From: Phocoena phocoena
Lineage: Eukaryota > Chordata > Mammalia > Artiodactyla > Phocoenidae
DNA: 64,000 bases
NCBI RefSeq assembly: GCF_963924675.1
Contig: NC_089235.1
Coordinates: forward strand, 57,561,520-57,625,519
Reading direction: 5' to 3'
Shown here: in pieces, positions 58,501-64,000 of the stretch
Layout of the letters: the number at the start of each line of letters is the position of its first letter
Numbering within the stretch: the stretch's first letter is position 1
The notes under the pieces: model-generated
The model's database searches: none
What the model saw: only the letters and a program-made list of their open reading frames with translations
What the model was told of the DNA's origin: nothing
Program-made: the position numbers and the translations under genes

Positions 58501-61500
58501 AACCAAGACTGCATATAAAAGAATTAGTTTGACCCCTTAAATATTTCCTTCTTATACTTTTACCATTTGTGAAGTCACTTTCATCACTTTGTGAGGCTGC
58601 CCTAGGTGATAAACATTCTTCCTATAGTATCAGTTTTCCCTCAATTTGTTAAATAGCTCGTTCTTTGTATAAATCATTCCTGGATCCTCATTACATGATC
58701 CTGACATGTGAACAACATCTATTCTCCTAGTGGTAACGAATATTTTATTCAATATTACCTGCATTTAAATGTCATTATAGTATAATTTTCTCTGATAGTC
58801 TATCAAAATGACTCAAAAAGTTTCCATTCATTTTGAAAAGAAATCACAATCTATATTAAAATTTGAAAAATCACATGTTTACATGATGTATTATCATTCT
58901 TTCCACTAACATTTTGTATACAAAGCAATTTATTTTGGACCAATGACTTGGCATTCAAGACCATGAACTGCTTACAGTGTATTTGTGTAGCTTGGCTCCA
59001 ACCAAATAGTCCTTGCACACAAGTGGCTCTGAGAAATGACTTCCCAAGCAGAGTGAGCAGTTAATCAAGGATCTACACACATTTTGCTTATTCCCCATAA
59101 ACACCATTTAGGGTTTTCTTTAATTTTCCCCTTTTTTCTGCTAAGATACCACTGCTTGCAAAACAACATTAAAAAAATGACCCAAAATTGTAATGTCGAG
59201 TGCAGAGTGGTGGTGCTTGAAGGAAAGTGATGACGGACTAGAAAACCCTCATGGTCGCTCATTGTCATTTCCCCAAATGCTGCTCCCTCCATGTAAATGT
59301 CTAAGTCGCATTGCCTGTGTTTACTATTCCAGTTCTATCTACTCACCCTACATCAGAAAACATCCCTGGTCAAACATAATAAGGAAAGTAAAAGGGAAAC
59401 AGGCTGGCCAATCCTTTGGGTTCTCAAGGTAAAGGATTTAAAAAGATTTTAAAAAGTGAACAATGGATAGAGATTTGTCCTGGATTGTTTTCTGTATTCA
59501 GAGACTTTATAAGTAATAACATTTTTTTCCCCACTTAAAATAAGTTTTCCTATTTTGTTGGGAAATTTGCCATGATTTAAAATACTCTGTTATGCTAAAC
59601 TAACAATTTACAGGATAACTTTTAAAGCAAAAACTTTGCAACTGAAGAATTGACTGCATGTCTTTTATTTTTGCAATTCAAAACATTTTCATCTATACCT
59701 AAAATTAAGGTAGAAATGTACATTTTTCCTAAGATCATTATCATGAAAAAAGCTATTCCATTGTTCACAGTTTGTTACCCTCCTCTCCTTTCCTATCCCT
59801 CCACATCCAGACTAATCTATAAGACATTATTCACCATTACCTGACTGAAGAAAATTTCCCTTCTCTGGCATACTTCAACTCGTGAAACCCTCAAAGAGAC
59901 AAGTAGAAAAGACAAAACTTCTCGCAAAGAACAAATTGTCAGTTCTTATAAATTCAAGGTTGAAGAATGAAACAGTTATACTCACCTAACAATTCTGTAT
60001 TAGGAAAGAAACTGTTTAGTAAAAATCACATACTATTCAACCCTCTTGAGATATTATTCTGCATCTTGAAATAGATTCAAGGAGATCAACATGCAGTGTG
60101 ACCTTTACCAGAATGCCCACATTTTAAGATGCTCCCTCCATTCCTGATTCATTTTCTGCAGGTCAGTTTTTTTCTAGCAGCTTCTAGATTGCTGCAATTC
60201 CTTGGTTTGACATCATTTTTCCAAGCAGTAGTGTCTTATCTCAGACTCTATACAGTACTTACATTTGACTAAATCTTAAATTTATCATATGCTAATGATT
60301 CCTGAGGGATAATTATGCATGCTACCTATACACCATTCTTTACAGTGATTAAGCAGTTTCACCAAAGATTAGGCACATTGCCAAACCATGATCATTTTTA
60401 AAGAGTCAAGAGAGTTGAATTACGTTGCATTAAATACAGTGATTGTAAGCAGGAAATATACAAGAAATGCTAGATAATTTACCCTAATAATCGAGAACCA
60501 TTTGGGATTCAACTCAATTCTTACTCAAAAGAAAGTTCCCAGAAAAACTTTTAAGAGAGTTTTATGTCCTGGCTTTACAGATAAGTAGATTGTATTACCA
60601 TATTTATATTAAGTGTTGGAATCTCAAGGGTACAGAAATGTAGAAAAGCTGTTTTTCCACTTTTACCACACTTAGGTGGTGGCCCAGATCCACCTAGAAT
60701 ATTCCTTTTCTGCTTTTTATTCTGAGGGTGGAATAGCCATACCACACCCTGCACAGTCTCTGAAATAACATAGCAAAGCAGTTACTTACAAAATCACTGA
60801 TTTCCAAAGACAATGAATCACATGCTATCCTTGCCTTGGTAAAAAGTGGAATGTTGTTTAAACCATGTATCCTTGGAAATGATGTCAGTAAAAATGTACC
60901 TGAGAATGTAAAGGAGATAAAATACTTTGTGAGCAAGGTTGCTTTGCTAATTCCATCTGGATTAAATCTCTTCCCTTCCATAAAATATCAGAGGTTTTTA
61001 ACGTAAGATATCTATCCTCAATTTATATCTTATCCAGTGAAATTATCAAACTTTCTGTGTAGTTTAAGAGTTAGAACAACCAGATTGTTTTGTGCTTAAT
61101 TTTCATTTCCGTATTTGCTTTTGGTCCTTGCTTTACCCCAGCATCATTCCCTCTACTCTGCATTAGAGAGAAAAATTTGCAGGAGTAAGATGAACCTGAA
61201 AGATTTTCTTCATATATCTTTCAGTCACCTCAGGCTAAAGTTGTTTTTTTTTTTAAAGGAAAACTCATTTTTTCTCAAAAGACTAAAAAAATCAAGATCA
61301 TAATTTATCCCTGTGCCAAACTGTATCTGAGTTTCATAGTATCAGTGATAATATAGAAATGAAATCTGTTCATCGTTCTAGTTTTTCTTATTTGCCTCAT
61401 ATTTGCTGTCCACTGCATCAACTGCTAGAACGTTTCAGTTAATGTGCAAGTTGTAAAGGTTTTACTATTTCCCATGTCTCTGGAACGTAAGAGTTAGATT

Positions 61501-61885
61501 TTAAATATTCAATGCTTGAAATGTCAGAATGTGTTGCTGGGAGAGGTTATATATCCCTTTTGCTAGAGACCTTTAAGAACGGAATAGATACCTCTTCCCT
61601 GCTAGTTTAATGTGGCTGTGCCCAAAGGCAAGGAAAGACAGTAACTGACCTCCAGTAACTGAGATACTTTTAAGCTCTATGATTTATGAAATGGGTGTGC
61701 AGGACTTCAGAGTAGTAGGTAGATATACCATCTAGTGGATCTTTACACAGTTATAAAATTTATGAAATTTGCCTAACCTATACAGTACACTTAAGGAATG
61801 TATTTTTAATGAACTATAAAAGCCTTAGTCTCAATTTGTTAAATTGATTTAATAGTGGGTAATAATCACTGAATATCATAATTAT
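55506..61885. other. 6.4 kb without recognised repeats or genes
   Basis: The longest such stretch in the window. It holds short simple runs (poly-A at 56137-56148, T run at 57018-57029, A run at 57720-57731). Frames reach at most 95 residues (60694-60981, minus) and show no domain. Either very old unrecognised repeats or conserved non-coding DNA may be present; the sequence alone does not tell. Confidence 0.5.
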
Positions 61886-62365
61886 GTGTGGTAAGATGAA
61901 AAATGTCCCCGCAAAAGACATGCAAATCAAATCCCTGGAGCTTGTGATTGTTACTCTTATTTGGAAAAAGGGTCTTTGCAGATGTGATTAAATTAAGGAT
62001 TTTGAAATGAGGACATAATCCTGGATTATTAAGGTGAGCTTTAAATCCAATCACAAATGTCCTTATAATAAAAAGACAGGGGACTGGAGATAGAAGAGGA
62101 GAAAACACATAGACAGAGGAGAAAGCAATATGCAGACAAAGGCAGAGATTGGAATGATGCAGCCACATACCAAGGAAAGCCCAGCTTCTGCAGCCACCAG
62201 AAACTGGAAGAAGCCAAGAATAGATTCTCCCCTAGACCTCCAGTGAGAGTGAGGCCCTGCCAGGTTTAGGATTTCCAGCTTGCACAATTGTGAGAATAAA
62301 TTTCTGTTGTTTTAAGCCATTGAGGTTGTAGTAATGTGTTACAAAAGCCACAGGAAACTAATAGC
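61886..62365 (+). mobile_element. MLT1 (MaLR, B/C/D-like) solo LTR, plus strand
   Basis: 'aaatgtccccgcaaaagaca', 'ggaaaaagggtctttgcaga', 'aaggcagagattggaatgat', 'ataaatttctgttgttttaa' and the end 'ccacaggaaactaatagca' follow the MLT1 layout throughout. No internal sequence. Confidence 0.88.
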
Positions 62366-62669
62366 ATGGTTTAGTAAAATGTTAAATCTGAATCTACAGT
62401 AATATGATATAATTGAACCATTTGACATTACATAAATTTTATTATGCTTGTGTTATTACTTATATTTAAGTTATCTACTTAACAATATTTGATATATATA
62501 ACAAACTTTTGCAATACTGATGAACTAAATACTCATTTTTGGAACTAGAACAGTAATGATAACTACATATTTTTATTTGCTCCTCCCCCATTTCATCCCC
62601 CTGACATCTCCCAATAGGTTATTATTATCAAGAGATTTGTGATTGTCATTTCTTATCCTTTATTCCATA

Positions 62670-63160
62670 TTTATATTTCCATAAACAAGATAAATGTTCA
62701 TCCTGTTGTAAACATTTTTAAACGATATTATTCTGAATATAGTCTCCTGCAACGTTATTTAATATTATAGGTTTAAAATTTGTCTTTCCCACAGCTTTAG
62801 TTCATTTATTTTCTCTGCTGTACAGCATTTTATTGTGTGACTTGCAAGTCCTTTGGGTTGTTTCCAATTTTTGATACAGTAAATAATACCATCGTGAACA
62901 TCCTCCTCTGTATTTCTTCTGGAGCACATATAAAAGTGTTTCTCTATAAATTTAGAAATGCAATTACTGGGTCACGGGTAAATGAATTTCTTTCCAAGAT
63001 TGCTCTAGAATTTAGAATTTTACCAGCAGCAATTGGTCTTCGTTCACCTCCTCACCAACGTTTATAATTGTGAACCATTTTTTCTACTCTAGTGGCATGA
63101 AATAATATTTGTTTTGGTTTTAACTTTAATTTCGCTGATAGAAGTAAGGTTGAGCAATTA
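62670..63160 (-). mobile_element. Ancient L1 3' fragment, minus strand
   Basis: 'tgggttgtttccaatttttg', 'gcaattactgggtcacgggt', 'cctcctcaccaacgtttata' and 'gataagaagtaaggttgagc'-type text are the reverse complement of old L1 ORF2/3' sequence. Confidence 0.75.
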
Positions 63161-63174
63161 TGATATAAGCCCGT

Positions 63175-63470
63175 ATCTTCCAATGGCTTCTAAGTCCGTG
63201 CTTGGTCTGAGCCTCTTTACTTCTCCTTCTTCTTGTATCTCGTCTTCTCTCCCAGTTCAGTCATGCTAAGCTCCTTGCTGATCTTTGAGTCTACTAAACA
63301 CACTCCATACTCAAAGGCTTTGCTCTCAACTTTCCTTTTGCCTGGAGAGTGTTTTTTCCCAGAAATTTCATGATGTGCCTTTCAGGATTATTATATTTTT
63401 TGTATTATTATATTCTGTACACTTTTGTATAAAATACTTTTTCCCCCATGTCTTTGCCACGTGTGGCAAT
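63175..63470 (+). mobile_element. L2 LINE 3' relic, plus strand
   Basis: 'tccaatggcttctaagtccg', 'tcaaaggctttgctctcaac' and 'ttttgcctggagagtgtttt' match the L2 3' region in order. Confidence 0.65.
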
Positions 63471-63590
63471 CTGATTGAAAACGGTAAATCAGGGGCTAAA
63501 ATGATTGTGCTGTTAAGTCTCTAGATTTAGTTGTGATGATGACTTACATCTCTAAAAATTTTAGTAAATAAGTAACAGTAAATAAAAAAG

Positions 63591-63664
63591 CACTCTCCTT
63601 GAAACAAGGAGAGTGACTAAACTATCATTGTTTAGTCACAATACAGACTAAACTGTATATTGTG
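63591..63664. repeat. Three consecutive hairpin-forming inverted repeats
   Basis: Hairpin 1 (63591-63615): arms cactctccttg / caaggagagtg, loop aaa. Hairpin 2 (63613-63639): arms gtgactaaac / gtttagtcac, loop tatcatt. Hairpin 3 (about 63638-63663): arms acaatacag / ctgtatattgt with a 2-base bulge. The first two overlap by three bases. Confidence 0.85.
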
Positions 63665-64000
63665 TTTCTCAAGTTCCATATCCTAAGTGATATTTTTAAA
63701 TTACTTTTAGTATGTGCTGTATCTATTATAAAAATATGGCTATGTATATTTATCATGTTTATCAACTTTTATCTCTAAGTTAAATTTTATTTTTTCAAAC
63801 GTTTTTCTCTACCACAATACAATTCCATAGAATAACACTGTGAAAAGTAACATGTTCATGCAGTCATTGATTGAAAGTAATTTGTAGAGCACCTATAACT
63901 GCTGTAGACTGCTCTGTTATCCTAGACTGTCATTGAAACACTATCTCTTGGCTACATGGAGTTAACTTTATTCTCATTGATGACTGACAGTGCAATACTG

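Overview
This is a piece of mammalian nuclear genome, almost certainly from a cetacean (whale or dolphin) and probably a toothed whale. The strongest clue is a set of closely similar tRNA-derived SINEs of the CHR-2 type (start ggcttccctggtggcgcagt, B-box-like gggttcgtgcc, A-rich or simple-repeat tail). Older CHR-1-type copies (gggacttccctggtggtcc), which are shared with hippos and ruminants, are also present, together with L1 elements whose 3' ends are of the artiodactyl/cetacean kind. The species call is inference from repeat families; no database search was possible.

I find no host protein-coding gene and no exon with convincing splice context. The long open frames are pieces of transposable elements, antisense shadows of them, or SINE read-through. 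The one host-gene-derived sequence is a dead processed copy of ferritin light chain (FTL), minus strand, about 21.57-22.55 kb. The window therefore looks intergenic or deep intronic.

Layout: 0-7 kb, an L1 3' end, a SINE, then a very old L1 whose 5' part is inverted relative to its 3' part. 7-9.4 kb, a young SINE in an L2-like relic, then mostly unique DNA. 9.4-15.3 kb, a near full-length minus-strand L1 with 5'UTR, ORF1, ORF2 and 3'UTR, inactivated by stops, frameshifts and a lost catalytic Asp. 15.3-20.5 kb, a MIR/L2 composite, a CHR-1 SINE, a twin-primed L1, a short L1 tail, a MIR and a truncated Tigger1. 21.5-24.7 kb, the FTL retrocopy with a SINE in its 3'UTR, then an L1/SINE/SINE/MER20/L2 pile-up. 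24.9-28 kb, two related LTR-like direct repeats and two MLT1A LTRs. 28.6-31.9 kb, an L1 tail with an internal micro-inversion, Tigger/MER2, MIR, and another inverted L1 carrying a very fresh SINE. 32-46 kb, mostly unique AT-rich DNA with an endogenous retrovirus 3' end (about 35-35.9 kb), a CHR-1 SINE, a MIR and an L1 tail. 46-49.6 kb, an MLT1-like LTR and an old L1 split by a minus-strand solo LTR. 51.6-55.5 kb, a nested LTR/SINE, a young SINE, a hAT-Charlie transposase relic split by a SINE, and an L2. 55.5-61.9 kb, the longest stretch without a recognised repeat. 61.9-64 kb, an MLT1 LTR, L1 and L2 relics and a cluster of small hairpins.

No previously undescribed biological system is visible. 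The points most worth a second look are structural: the micro-inversion in an L1 tail, three inverted L1 loci, a perfect 32-bp palindrome, three consecutive hairpins near the right end, and nested insertions that give a relative chronology.
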